Assembly: GCA_010672785.1 (NCBI GenBank)
Contig: JAAHFX010000008.1
Span: 19,602 to 83,601, forward strand
Source: Sphaerospermopsis sp. SIO1G1
Lineage (GTDB): Bacteria; Cyanobacteriota; Cyanobacteriia; Cyanobacteriales; Nostocaceae
Direction: 5' to 3'
DNA length: 64,000 bases
The notes under the pieces were generated by a model. The model saw only the letters and a list, made by a program, of their open reading frames with translations, was not told the origin of the DNA and did no database searches. Below, piece after piece: positions 48,061 through 57,115 of this stretch; the stretch's first letter is position 1, and each line of letters begins with the position of its first letter. The position numbers and the translations under genes are program-made.

Positions 48061-51000
48061 ATGTCAACAAAAAATCAAGGCTTTAGTATTAGCAAAATAT
48101 CTATTCGTCAACATATCGGTACACTAATGTTGACCTTAGCTGTAATAGTTATCGGTGTCTTTTTCATTATTCGTTTACCAGTAGACTTATTACCATCAAT
48201 TACCTATCCCCGCATCGGATTAAGAATTGAAGCACCGGGAATTTCTCCAGAAGTAGCAGTTGATGAAATTACCAAACAATTAGAAGAATCATTTTCTGCC
48301 ACAGAAGGAGTAATTCAAGTCTTTTCCCAAACTCGTGAAGGAAGAATAAGTTTAGACCTTTACTTTCAACCAGGAGGAGACATTGATCAGGCACTAAACG
48401 ATGCCACAGCTACCTTAAACCGAGCCAGAAATAGATTACCAGATACCATTGAAGAACCACGTTTATTCAAATTTGATCCTTCCCAATTACCAGTTTATGA
48501 ATTTGCCCTAACTTCACCAACATTAAAAGATGTTGACTTAAGAGTTTTTGCCGAAGAAGAATTAGCTCGTGAATTAAATGTAGTTCCTGGCGTTGCTGTT
48601 GTAGACGTATCAGGAGGAGTAGAAGAAGAAGTTAGAGTCAACATAGATTTAGATCGTCTCCAAGCATTGGGAATAGGTTTAACAGATGTTTTAAACGAAC
48701 TCCAAAATCGCAATCAAGATATATCTGGTGGTAGACTTTTAGGTACAACTTCGGAACCATTAACCAGAACCATAGGCAGATTTAAAAATGCCCAGGAACT
48801 TAATGATATTGCCTTTGAAGTTTCTAGCCCAAATTCTGATATTGAAAACCGAGTTTATTTAAGAGATTTTGCCGAAGTAATTGATGGTTCAGAACAACAA
48901 AGAGTCTATGTTTTATTGAATAGTCAACAAGCAGTAAAAGTTAGTATTCAAAAACAACCAGATGCTAACACTGTCAACGTAGTTGATGCAGTCAAAAAAC
49001 GCTTACAACAACTCCAAGAAGCCAGAGTAATTCCGGAAGAATCAATTATAACTCCTACCCTAGACGAATCAATATTTATTCGTAACTCCCTAGCAAATGT
49101 AACAACATCGGGATTAATTGGTTCAGGTTTAGCAGCAATAGCAGTTTTACTATTTCTAGGATCTATTCGCCAAACTTTAATTATTGTTTTAGCAATCCCC
49201 CTCGCATCTTTAACCGCTATTATTCTGATGGGATTTTTTGGCTTATCATTAAATATTTTTAGCTTAGGTGGTTTAGCTTTAGGAGTAGGGATAGTAGTTG
49301 ATAATTCCATCGTCATGTTAGAAAATATAGCCGCAGGAATTAATCAAAGAAAACTGTACAATGCCAAATCAAAATTACCCACTTCAACAGTGATCGAACA
49401 AGCTATACAAAGTAGTCAGGAAGTTGAATCAGCATTATTAGCTTCCACAAGTACAAACTTAGTAGCAGTATTACCATTTTTATTAATTGGTGGATTTATT
49501 TCCTTAATCTTTAATGAACTAATTCTCACCATTAGTTTTGCCGTAGCAGCATCAATTTTAATCGCTGCAACCGTTGTTCCTATGCTGACATCAAGATTAT
49601 TAGCTATACCAATCTCTAGTTCTTTAAAGAGTTTTTGGTTTTTGAGAGAATTTAATCACAAATTTGATGCAGCAACCAAATTATACAGAAATTTTTTAGG
49701 GGGAATATTACGTTGGCGATTATTAACAATCATTATTGCAATTGCCATTTTTGGCGGTGGTAGTATCTGGATATCGCCCCAACTGACTCAAGAAATTCTT
49801 CCCCGCATTAATACTGGACAAGTTAGACTTTTTGCTCAATTTCCCCCAGGAACACCATTAGCAACTAACCAAAAAGTAATGCAGGTTGTAGATGAAATTC
49901 TGCTCAAACAACCAGAAACAGAATATGCTTTTTCCACCATCGGTGGGTTTTTATTTGGTAGTAACACCATCGCTAATTCCTTGCGAAGTTCTAGTACCAT
50001 TACCTTACAACCAAACACAGACATAGATGCTTTTATCGAGCGAGTTAATGGGGAATTTAGGCAACTTAACTTAGTCAATATTCGTTTGCGTTTATTTCCT
50101 GGTAGAGTCAGAGGTTTAATTCTGAGTAACTCACCTATTCGTGGTGCAGATGTAGATATTATGTTGCAAGGAAATGATACCACTACCTTAGAAGCAGCAG
50201 GAAGAAAATTATTAGCAACATTAGATGAAAAAATAACCTCAGTTAGATTTCGTCCCGATGCTGATCCCCGTCAACCAGAAATTCAAATTTTGCCTGATTG
50301 GGAAAGGGTGGCAATTTTAGGTTTAAATACCAAAGAAATTGGTGACACTATCCAAACAGCAATTACAGGTACTGTACCAACTCAAATACAAAGAAATAAT
50401 CGTTTAGTAGATGTCAGAGTTGAGTTAAATGATACCTCTGTACAAACAGTTTCTCAACTGGAAAAAATACCTCTATTTACAGATGATAATCAACAAATTC
50501 GCCTCAGTGATGTAGCCACAATTGTGGAAGGAAAAGCACCAGGAGAAATTCAAAGAATTAACCAGCGCCAAGTATTTTTAATTGCTGGTAGTTTAGCAGA
50601 AGGTACAAGTCTTAGTCAGGCATTTACAGAAGTTAATCAAGTTCTCAAAGAAGTAGATTTTCCCGAAGGTGTGAGTGTTTTACCAAGTACCACCGCTGAA
50701 TCTAATCAACAAATCCAACAATCTCTCAAAATATTGGGGGGTTTAGCGATATTTTTAGTATTTGTAGTTATGGCAGTACAGTATAATTCTCTAATTGATC
50801 CACTAGTAATTCTATTTACCATTCCCCTCGCTTTAGCTGGTGGTATTTTTGGTCTTTACATTACAGAAACTGCTGTAGGTGCAACAGTAGTTGTTGGTGC
50901 TGTTTTATTGGTTGGTATAGTCGTCAATAATGCCATTATTATGGTGGAATTAGCGAATCAAATTCGGGAAAAAGAAAAAACTGACCGTCGCACTGCAATT

Positions 51001-51276
51001 TTAAAAGCTGCACCCCAAAGACTTAGACCAATTTTAATGACAACAATTACTACAGTTTTAGGAATGTTTCCCCTAGCTTTAGGAATTGGAGAAGGTTCAG
51101 AACTTCTACAACCTTTAGGTGTTGTTGTTTTTTCTGGTTTGTCTTTAGCAACATTATTAACTCTATTTATTATTCCCTGCTTTTATACTCTCCTCCATGA
51201 CATTATTGGTGGACGCTGGGTAAAATTTGTATTGATTCAATTGCGAATTTGGAGAAAAATTTGGAGAAAAGTATGA
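48061..51276 (+). CDS. RND family multidrug/efflux transporter (AcrB/MdtB type)
   Basis: 1071 residues with the duplicated 6+6 membrane layout: TM1 near 22-40, a large porter loop, TM2-6 (about 345-540), TM7 near 565-580, the second porter loop, and TM8-12 (about 900-1060). The proton-relay motif GVGIVVDNSIVMLEN (about 412-426), containing an Asp, is present. This branch (heavy-metal-independent, HAE1-like) exports drugs, lipids or siderophore-like compounds; the substrate is unknown. Operon with the adaptor upstream. Confidence 0.95.
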   Translation: MSTKNQGFSISKISIRQHIGTLMLTLAVIVIGVFFIIRLPVDLLPSITYPRIGLRIEAPGISPEVAVDEITKQLEESFSATEGVIQVFSQTREGRISLDLYFQPGGDIDQALNDATATLNRARNRLPDTIEEPRLFKFDPSQLPVYEFALTSPTLKDVDLRVFAEEELARELNVVPGVAVVDVSGGVEEEVRVNIDLDRLQALGIGLTDVLNELQNRNQDISGGRLLGTTSEPLTRTIGRFKNAQELNDIAFEVSSPNSDIENRVYLRDFAEVIDGSEQQRVYVLLNSQQAVKVSIQKQPDANTVNVVDAVKKRLQQLQEARVIPEESIITPTLDESIFIRNSLANVTTSGLIGSGLAAIAVLLFLGSIRQTLIIVLAIPLASLTAIILMGFFGLSLNIFSLGGLALGVGIVVDNSIVMLENIAAGINQRKLYNAKSKLPTSTVIEQAIQSSQEVESALLASTSTNLVAVLPFLLIGGFISLIFNELILTISFAVAASILIAATVVPMLTSRLLAIPISSSLKSFWFLREFNHKFDAATKLYRNFLGGILRWRLLTIIIAIAIFGGGSIWISPQLTQEILPRINTGQVRLFAQFPPGTPLATNQKVMQVVDEILLKQPETEYAFSTIGGFLFGSNTIANSLRSSSTITLQPNTDIDAFIERVNGEFRQLNLVNIRLRLFPGRVRGLILSNSPIRGADVDIMLQGNDTTTLEAAGRKLLATLDEKITSVRFRPDADPRQPEIQILPDWERVAILGLNTKEIGDTIQTAITGTVPTQIQRNNRLVDVRVELNDTSVQTVSQLEKIPLFTDDNQQIRLSDVATIVEGKAPGEIQRINQRQVFLIAGSLAEGTSLSQAFTEVNQVLKEVDFPEGVSVLPSTTAESNQQIQQSLKILGGLAIFLVFVVMAVQYNSLIDPLVILFTIPLALAGGIFGLYITETAVGATVVVGAVLLVGIVVNNAIIMVELANQIREKEKTDRRTAILKAAPQRLRPILMTTITTVLGMFPLALGIGEGSELLQPLGVVVFSGLSLATLLTLFIIPCFYTLLHDIIGGRWVKFVLIQLRIWRKIWRKV

Positions 51277-51314
51277 TGATAATTAGTTGTCTAAAATCAG
51301 TTTTCTAGTTAGGA

Positions 51315-51368
51315 AAGGGAACAGGGAACAGGTAAGAAGTAGGGAGCAGGGAGCAGGGAGCAGGGAGA
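51315..51368. repeat. heptamer arrays (GGGAACA)n and (GGGAGCA)n
   Basis: About two GGGAACA and three to four GGGAGCA units, 7-bp period, in the convergent spacer after the RND gene. Confidence 0.85.
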
Positions 51369-51396
51369 GAATGAAAAACTTATTTTCATCCTAATC

Positions 51397-51487
51397 AGGA
51401 CTTACGCAAAAATCTGCCAAAACTCTATTCCTCTGCGTTCTCTGCGTTCTCTGCGGTTTGATATTCCGTGACTCGTGCGTCAGTCCT
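51397..51487. mobile_element. MITE-1 copy, core type A
   Basis: AGGACTTACGCAAAAATCTGCC...GTGCGTCAGTCCT. Ends one base before the stop codon of the glycosyltransferase. Nearly identical to 52831-52921, which lies on the other side of that gene. Confidence 0.85.
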
Positions 51488-51488
51488 A

Positions 51489-52547
51489 CTAATTTCTTAG
51501 CTCATGATAAATTGACAAAGTTTCCCTGTTAACACGAACAACATTTAACTGATCTAAATTTTCCTGAGCGCGATCTTTCCATTGTTGTAAGATATTTGGA
51601 TTACTTAATAATTCCCTTAATGCTTGAGCTAATGCCTGATTATTTTGACTGGGAACTAAAACCCCAGCTTGTCCATAATCTAAAGCTTCTGGAATACCAT
51701 CTACTTGCGTAGCAATAATCGCCACTCCTGCTTCTCTAGCTTCAGAAATTACTAAAGGACATGGATCTTGATGAGATGCAAGTACAAAAATATCCGATCC
51801 TAAGAGGTATTTTTGTGGTTCTGGTTGAAATCCTTCAAAATGAATTCTGTCAACAACAGAAGTTGATTTTGCCTGTGATATGAATAATTCTCGATCAGGC
51901 CCATTACCGACTAAATAAAGATGCGCTGTAGGGAATTCTTCAGCTATTTTGGCAAACGCACTAATTAATTCAGCAATACCTTTTCTTTTATACATTCCTG
52001 CCACAGTCACAATTGCCTGGTTGTTTAATTCTAAAGGTTGATAATCACGAATATTCCTGGTGCGAGGACTTCCCAATGTACCATTTCTGACAACACGTAA
52101 TTTATGTTGTGGTATTCCGCGTTTTATCATGGAATTTTTGACAGCTTCACTAACTGCAATTACCCTATCCGCTAAACCCATCAATAAACTCGCACTTTGG
52201 AATTCATTATGTACAGTTGAAATGATATTATATCTACGATTTACTTTGAGAGTACGTGCTAAAACTATACCTGTCATCATGTGAGCATGAACAATATCTG
52301 GTTGAAATGCTTGGATGATTTTTTGATAATTGACAGCAGCCTTAATAATATTAATAGGGTGGCGTGATTGATTGAGATAATAGTGTTGAACACCAAATTG
52401 AGTCAATAATTTTTCATATTCTCCACCAGCAGAAATTATTGCTACTTCATAACCTGCTTTTGCTTGTAAACAGGCTAAGTCTATAGCTACATTGACAATA
52501 CCATTACCTATTTCTTGAATATGATTGAGGATGTGTATAATTCGCAT
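51489..52547 (-). CDS. glycosyltransferase family 4
   Basis: 352 residues, GT-B fold. The N-terminal half has the acceptor-domain glycine loop (HIQEIGNGIVNVAIDLA) and VHAHMMTG; the C-terminal half has the donor-site E-x7-E motif region SHQDPCPLVISEAREAG (about 258-274). No membrane segment. Transfers a sugar in exopolysaccharide, lipid or glycoside assembly; the donor and acceptor cannot be named. The gene is bracketed by two nearly identical MITE-1 copies in the same orientation. Confidence 0.92.
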   Translation of the reverse strand: MRIIHILNHIQEIGNGIVNVAIDLACLQAKAGYEVAIISAGGEYEKLLTQFGVQHYYLNQSRHPINIIKAAVNYQKIIQAFQPDIVHAHMMTGIVLARTLKVNRRYNIISTVHNEFQSASLLMGLADRVIAVSEAVKNSMIKRGIPQHKLRVVRNGTLGSPRTRNIRDYQPLELNNQAIVTVAGMYKRKGIAELISAFAKIAEEFPTAHLYLVGNGPDRELFISQAKSTSVVDRIHFEGFQPEPQKYLLGSDIFVLASHQDPCPLVISEAREAGVAIIATQVDGIPEALDYGQAGVLVPSQNNQALAQALRELLSNPNILQQWKDRAQENLDQLNVVRVNRETLSIYHELRN

Positions 52548-53070
52548 TTTTAAAGAAAATTTTCTGACCAGAATTTATTTTTAGTGGCAATAAAGGCTCA
52601 AACAGTAAGTACATTGGATATTTGGTGAATCTAATGATTACTAATCTCTAATTTATTAGTTACCTAATATACTTTTAGTTTGACTGGAAAAGTTTATTCC
52701 CACCTATTAGTTCATCCTTTTTATCTACTCACCAGTTCTATTTCTGCCTCAAGACATACATTATGAGAATGGATATTAAAAGATTTATAAATAGCTCAAA
52801 TTATTTAGCTGATTAAGGTTGAAAATTTACAAGACTTACGCAAAAATCTGCCAAAACTCTATTCCTCTGTGTTATCTGCGTTCTCTGCGGTTTGATATTC
52901 CGTGACTTGTGCGTCAGTCCTAATTTATTCAGCAAGAACATAAGTGTGATCTGAACTTTCTAATCCTGATTACTTGCAGGAGAAGAAAAAATTGAAAATA
53001 CTATAGACTCTCGGGCAGTTATGGATTTATTATTATTGATCGTGGGTTTTTTCCAAAAAAGTGCAAAACT
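52548..53070. other. 523-bp divergent spacer glycosyltransferase / rplS
   Basis: AT-rich, with a MITE-1 copy at 52831-52921 and the rplS promoter region beyond it. No open frame of interest. Confidence 0.5.
52831..52921. mobile_element. MITE-1 copy, core type A
   Basis: AAGACTTACGCAAAAATCTGCC...TTGTGCGTCAGTCCT, differing from 51397-51487 at only a few bases, so this pair is probably the most recent duplication of the family in the window. Confidence 0.85.
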
Positions 53071-53433
53071 ATGAACGTGCAAGAAATAATACGCTCTATT
53101 GAAGCGGAGCATTTAAAATCTGACATACCCCAAATCTATGTAGGTGACACAGTCAGAGTAGGGGTAAAAATTAAGGAAGGTAATAAATATCGTGTCCAAC
53201 CCTATGAAGGAGTTGTGATTGGTAAACGGAACGGTGGAATTAACGAAACCATCACTGTTCGTAAAGTTTTCCAAGGTGTAGGTGTTGAACGGGTATTTTT
53301 GTTACATTCACCACGGATTGATAATATTAAAGTTGTACGTCGTGGTAAAGTCAGACGTGCTAAACTTTACTATCTACGGAACAGAACAGGGAAAGCAACC
53401 CGGATTAAACAACGGTTCGATCGCCCCTTGTAA
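53071..53433 (+). CDS. rplS: 50S ribosomal protein L19
   Basis: 120 residues, full length. Typical L19 segments: [18 protein letters not shown] (about 20-37), [20 protein letters not shown] (about 41-60) and [20 protein letters not shown] near the C-terminus. The ATG at 53071 gives the expected N-terminus. Lies upstream of tRNA-Trp and secE, a conserved neighbourhood. Confidence 0.97.
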   Translation: MNVQEIIRSIEAEHLKSDIPQIYVGDTVRVGVKIKEGNKYRVQPYEGVVIGKRNGGINETITVRKVFQGVGVERVFLLHSPRIDNIKVVRRGKVRRAKLYYLRNRTGKATRIKQRFDRPL

Positions 53434-53586
53434 AACAGACTGTGCTATAAAAAGAGCCGTAACCCCAAGCTATAAGCGGCAGATGCCGCTAACTTGCCTA
53501 ACAAAAAAAATTAAGTTACAATTTCGGCGTATCTGTGTTAGACTAGATAAAAGTTCAGCACAATCCCTAAAACAAGGATAGCTTGT

Positions 53587-53659
53587 GCGCTCTTAGTTCA
53601 GTTGGTAGAACGCAGGTCTCCAAAACCTGATGTCGGGGGTTCGAGTCCTCCAGGGCGCG
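53587..53659 (+). tRNA. trnW: tRNA-Trp (CCA anticodon)
   Basis: 73 nt. Acceptor GCGCTCT pairs with AGGGCGC. The anticodon loop CTCCAAA sits in stem CAGGT/ACCTG, so the anticodon is CCA. T-arm GGGGGTTCGAGTCCTCC. Discriminator G, 3' CCA not encoded. The order tRNA-Trp - secE - nusG - rplK is classic. Confidence 0.97.
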
Positions 53660-53748
53660 CTAAAAAGCAAAAAATATAGCCCGGAGCAATTATGCGTATG
53701 CTAAGTTAGCATCTAGCGCTAATTATTTCGGGTTTATTGTTTTTTGAC

Positions 53749-53928
53749 AAAAAGAATGGGATACAAGCCCCGTCGTTCTAGGACGGCTTTATGGTAAAAT
53801 TTAGGTATAGTCGCCATAGGGCATTGGGAGACTCTAAACGGACATGGAGGGACGGTAAGACCACTTGTGGCGCATCCTGGCGAAGTGTCAAGGAATTCTC
53901 GCTCCTTTAGGACGAGGAGGTATGTCAA
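53749..53928 (+). mobile_element. transposase-less IS200/IS605 relic with both hairpin ends
   Basis: Left hairpin CCGTC-GTTCTAG-GACGG (53770-53786) and right hairpin CTCGCTCC-TTTA-GGACGAG (53898-53916). TTGAC (53744-53748) directly precedes the left end and TCAA (53925-53928) closes the right end, as in IS605-group elements that insert 3' of a TTGAx pentamer. The segment ATGGTAAAAT near the left end resembles the promoter side, and CATCCTGGCGAAGTGTCAAG before the right hairpin resembles the TnpB 3' guide-RNA scaffold of cyanobacterial members. No tnpA or tnpB is present. The assignment rests on structure and motif memory. Confidence 0.5.
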
Positions 53929-54028
53929 CTGAGGCTTTCTTGTAAACATCAAAGATTCTGGTCAAAACTATAAGCCTTGGTGCAAAATATCAAGGTAGAG
54001 TTATGAAAGAAACGGGGGTAAAGCAAAA

Positions 54029-54250
54029 GTGGCCAAAAAAAACGAAGCGGAATTACCAACAGTTGAAAGTGGATTTAGCGTCAACAACTTTATCCAAGGT
54101 TTAAAAGAGGAACTCGATAAGGTGGTTTGGCCTAGTCGGAAGCAGTTGGTTAGTGAATCAGCCGCTGTATTATTAATGGTGACACTCTCCGCATCTTTGA
54201 TATATTTAGTTGATGGATTGTTTTCTTGGGCAGCGAAACAGGTATTCTGA
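54029..54250 (+). CDS. secE: preprotein translocase subunit SecE
   Basis: 73 residues with a GTG start. A soluble N-terminal part ends in the conserved amphipathic helix EELDKVVWPSRKQLVSES, followed by a single membrane span (about 45-65). Essential partner of SecY. The stop TGA overlaps the nusG ATG (TGATG), so translation is coupled. Directly downstream of the IS605-like relic. Confidence 0.97.
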   Translation: MAKKNEAELPTVESGFSVNNFIQGLKEELDKVVWPSRKQLVSESAAVLLMVTLSASLIYLVDGLFSWAAKQVF

Positions 54251-54879
54251 TGGATTCTGCAACAGACGAACCAAGAGATGCTTTACATTCTGAGGAAGCA
54301 CTAGGAACAGCGCAAAAAGAAGCACGCTGGTATGCAGTGCAAGTTGCCTCTGGGTGTGAAAAGCGTGTCAAAACAAATTTAGAGCAGCGTATCCAAACTT
54401 TTGATGTAGCTGACCACATTCTTTCCGTGGAAATTCCCCACACACCGACGGTTAAACTCCGTAAAGATGGTAAGCGTCAGCCAGCAGAGGAAAAGATTTT
54501 TCCTGGATATGTACTTGTGCGAATGGTGATGAGTGATGATACATGGCAGGTAGTAAAAAACACTACTCATGTAATTAACTTTGTAGGCGCGGAGCAAAAG
54601 CGTGGTAGCGGCCGTGGTCGTGGTCACGTGAAGCCAGTACCTCTGAGTCACTCAGAAGTAGAACGTATATTCAAACAAACCACTGAGCAAGAACCAGTAG
54701 TCAAAATTGATATGGCTACAGGTGATAAAATAGTAGTTCTTTCTGGTCCATTCAAGGATTTTGAAGGTGAGGTGATTGAAGTTTCGCCAGAACGGAGTAA
54801 ACTAAAAGCTCTACTTTCGATTTTTGGAAGGGATACACCAGTAGAATTGGAATTTAATCAGGTAGAAAAACAGAGCTAA
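54250..54879 (+). CDS. nusG: transcription termination/antitermination protein NusG
   Basis: 209 residues from the ATG at 54250 (MDSATDEPRD); an in-frame TTG 24 bases upstream lies inside secE. NGN domain (about 27-130: RWYAVQVASGCEKRV, FPGYVLVRM) and C-terminal KOW domain (about 155-205: GDKIVVLSGPFKDFEGEV). Modulates RNA polymerase pausing and Rho action. rplK starts 10 bp downstream, so secE-nusG-rplK form one unit. Confidence 0.97.
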   Translation: MDSATDEPRDALHSEEALGTAQKEARWYAVQVASGCEKRVKTNLEQRIQTFDVADHILSVEIPHTPTVKLRKDGKRQPAEEKIFPGYVLVRMVMSDDTWQVVKNTTHVINFVGAEQKRGSGRGRGHVKPVPLSHSEVERIFKQTTEQEPVVKIDMATGDKIVVLSGPFKDFEGEVIEVSPERSKLKALLSIFGRDTPVELEFNQVEKQS

Positions 54880-54889
54880 CCAAAAATAA

Positions 54890-55315
54890 ATGGCGAAGAA
54901 AGTAGTAGCGGTCATTAAACTGGCACTTAGTGCTGGAAAGGCCAACCCAGCACCGCCAGTGGGCCCAGCTTTGGGTCAACATGGTGTGAACATTATGATG
55001 TTCTGTAAAGAGTACAATGCCAAAACAGCAGACCAAGCTGGCATGGTGATACCAGTGGAAATTTCGGTATTTGAAGACCGGAGTTTTACATTTGTACTCA
55101 AGACACCCCCAGCATCTGTGTTAATTCGCAAGGCAGCGAAAATTGATAAAGGTTCTAGCGAGCCTAACAAGAAAAAGGTTGGTAGTATAACCACAGAACA
55201 ACTTAAAGAAATAGCCCAAACAAAACTTCCTGACCTAAATGCAAACGACATCGAAGCAGCTATGAACATCGTGGCAGGTACAGCAAGAAACATGGGTGTA
55301 ACAGTAAAGGATTAG
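54890..55315 (+). CDS. rplK: 50S ribosomal protein L11
   Basis: 141 residues, universal length. N-terminal domain [22 protein letters not shown] with its proline-rich loop, and C-terminal rRNA-binding domain ending [14 protein letters not shown]. Co-transcribed with nusG; the 105-bp gap to rplA holds a likely L1 operator. Confidence 0.98.
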   Translation: MAKKVVAVIKLALSAGKANPAPPVGPALGQHGVNIMMFCKEYNAKTADQAGMVIPVEISVFEDRSFTFVLKTPPASVLIRKAAKIDKGSSEPNKKKVGSITTEQLKEIAQTKLPDLNANDIEAAMNIVAGTARNMGVTVKD

Positions 55316-55377
55316 TTATTAGTGGTTAGTAGCTAATAAATATCTAACATCCCAAATCTAAAATCAAAAATTTTATT

Positions 55378-55409
55378 GGGGGAGAAGTAGGAAACTTCGA
55401 GATTACCCC
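55378..55409 (+). promoter_or_regulatory. probable L1-binding operator in rplA leader
   Basis: Lower helix GGGG/CCCC and upper hairpin GAAGT-AGGAA-ACTTC enclose an asymmetric internal loop (GA opposite GAGATTA), the general form of the L1 target in 23S rRNA and L1 operon leaders. The structure ends at the AGGAGG ribosome site of rplA, so L1 binding would block its own translation. Confidence 0.4.
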
Positions 55410-55420
55410 AGGAGGAATAA

Positions 55421-56137
55421 ATGGGCAAGAAAATATCCAAACGCTTAAAGGCATTGCTGGAAAAAGTTGAAGATAGAGACTACGCACCAGAAGAAGCATT
55501 AGCACTTTTGAAAGAAACAGCAACTGCCAAGTTTCCCGAAGCAGCGGAAGCACACATTAGATTAGGTATTGATCCTAAATATACAGACCAACAGCTACGG
55601 ACAACAGTAGCACTGCCCAAAGGTACAGGGCAAGATGTGCGAGTAGCGGTCATTGCCAGAGGTGAAAAAGTTACCGAAGCCACAAACGCCGGCGCTAATA
55701 TCGCTGGATCAGAAGAACTGATTAACGATATCCAAAAAGGCATGATGGACTTTGATAAACTAATTGCGACTCCTGATGTGATGCCACAGGTAGCGAAATT
55801 AGGTAAGATGTTAGGTCCACGTGGTTTGATGCCTTCCCCAAAAGGTGGTACAGTAACATTTGATATTGCTGGTGCGATCGCAGAATTCAAAGCAGGTAAA
55901 CTAGAATTCCGTGCAGATCGAACTGGTATTGTTCATGTCATGTTTGGGAAAGCCTCTTTTTCCCCAGATGATTTGCTAGTCAATCTGAAAGCTTTGCAAG
56001 AAACAATTGACCGTAACCGTCCTTCAGGTGCTAAGGGTCGTTACTGGCGTACAGTTTATGTTTCTGCTACAATGGGGCCTTCCATTAGAGTTGACATCAA
56101 CGCCCTCAGAGATTTAAAAATAACTGACGCTGCATAA
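55421..56137 (+). CDS. rplA: 50S ribosomal protein L1
   Basis: 238 residues. Typical L1 segments: [51 protein letters not shown], and C-terminal [13 protein letters not shown]. Primary rRNA binder of the L1 stalk and usual translational repressor of its own operon. Strong AGGAGG ribosome site six bases before the ATG. Confidence 0.98.
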   Translation: MGKKISKRLKALLEKVEDRDYAPEEALALLKETATAKFPEAAEAHIRLGIDPKYTDQQLRTTVALPKGTGQDVRVAVIARGEKVTEATNAGANIAGSEELINDIQKGMMDFDKLIATPDVMPQVAKLGKMLGPRGLMPSPKGGTVTFDIAGAIAEFKAGKLEFRADRTGIVHVMFGKASFSPDDLLVNLKALQETIDRNRPSGAKGRYWRTVYVSATMGPSIRVDINALRDLKITDAA

Positions 56138-56214
56138 TTGGGTAGTGGGTAACTGGTAATTAGTACATTTTAACTAATCATTCTAGCGAACCATCAATCA
56201 CCAAAATTTAATAA

Positions 56215-56362
56215 GCAAAGCCGGAGACAGCAGGTGCAAATGGCTTAAATATCCTGCCGAGGTAGTAGTTTGAAATGACTGAAGTTTGTTGAACAAAAAC
56301 AACTACAGCATCAAAAATACTCCTGTGAAACCCCGGCCAAGAGTGTCGGGGTTTGTTGTTTT
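56215..56362 (+). ncRNA. ribosomal protein L10 leader (rplJL autoregulation)
   Basis: Contains the conserved L10-leader core: GGAGACAGCAGG, a short loop, CTTAAATATCCTGCCGAGGT (56222-56263), with AGCAGG pairing to CCTGCC. A terminator hairpin follows at 56328-56362, giving an attenuator-like layout. In known systems L10(L12)4 binds such leaders to shut off rplJL. Confidence 0.85.
56328..56362 (+). terminator. intrinsic terminator/attenuator of the L10 leader
   Basis: AAACCCCGGC - loop CAAGAGT - GTCGGGGTTT, then GTTGTTTT. Placed between the L10 leader core and rplJ, so it probably terminates a fraction of rplA-side transcripts or acts as a regulated attenuator. Confidence 0.8.
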
Positions 56363-56370
56363 CGGTGCGT

Positions 56371-56455
56371 CAGTCAACAGTTAACAGCAAACAGCAAACA
56401 GTGAACAGTAATAACTGGTAACTGGCAACTGATAACTGAATAACTGATAACTGAT
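56371..56455. repeat. heptamer arrays between L10 leader and rplJ
   Basis: Units of AACAGCA/AACAGTG and ACTGATA/ACTGGTA types, 7-bp period, about ten units in total, lying between the attenuator and the rplJ ribosome site (TTGGAGGTG). Confidence 0.8.
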
Positions 56456-56480
56456 ATTTGCCCTTGGAGGTGACGTAAAA

Positions 56481-57023
56481 ATGGGTAGAACCTTAGAAAA
56501 CAAACAAGAAATAGTAGCTGATCTCAAAGGGACTTTAAGTGAATCAACTTTGGCATTGGTAATTGATTATCAAGGCTTAACAGTTGCTGAAATTACTGAC
56601 TTGAGAAAACGTTTACGTCCTAGTGGTGCTGTTTGTAAGGTGACTAAAAACACCTTAATGAATATTGCCATTCAGGAAGACGAGCAATGGCAGCCAATGT
56701 CAGAACTGCTCAAAGGTTCTTCAGCCTTTTTGCTAGTTAAAGAAGATTTATCAGCGATTAAAGCGTACCAAGAATTCCAAAAAACCACCAAGAAAACAGA
56801 ACTTCGTGGTGGTGTGATGGAAGGGCGTTTGCTCAAAGATACAGATATCAAAGCATTGGGTGACTTGCCATCCAAAGAAGAACTCATGGCACAAATTGCC
56901 GGAGCTATCAATGGTGTGGCTACCAAACTTGCTGTGGGTATCAACGAAGTTCCCAATTCTTTGGCTCGTGCTATTCAGGCTGTTTCTGAAAAAGACGGTA
57001 GTGGTGAAGCTGCTGCTGAATAA
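56481..57023 (+). CDS. rplJ: 50S ribosomal protein L10
   Basis: 180 residues. Starts [15 protein letters not shown], with [21 protein letters not shown] and the GVMEGRLL segment. The C-terminal helix that binds L7/L12 dimers is present. A good GGAGG ribosome site. rplL follows after 92 bp. Confidence 0.97.
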   Translation: MGRTLENKQEIVADLKGTLSESTLALVIDYQGLTVAEITDLRKRLRPSGAVCKVTKNTLMNIAIQEDEQWQPMSELLKGSSAFLLVKEDLSAIKAYQEFQKTTKKTELRGGVMEGRLLKDTDIKALGDLPSKEELMAQIAGAINGVATKLAVGINEVPNSLARAIQAVSEKDGSGEAAAE

Positions 57024-57115
57024 AGCTTTTTCATTAGTGGAATGTTATTAGTCAAAAACAATGACCAAAGACTAATAACCAAACAAAGAATCACAATTTT
57101 TTAGGAGTTATATCA

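Noticed and set aside
53475..53490. Hairpin AGCGGC-AGAT-GCCGCT after rplS as terminator
   Set aside because: No T-run follows; may be an mRNA end or spacer hairpin but not an intrinsic terminator by sequence.
53282..53581. Frame overlapping the end of rplS and the spacer
   Set aside because: Starts within rplS in another frame and runs into non-coding sequence; no homology recognised.
53734..53952. Minus-strand frame across the IS605-like relic
   Set aside because: The frame is antisense to the element's hairpins and resembles no transposase; better explained as chance.
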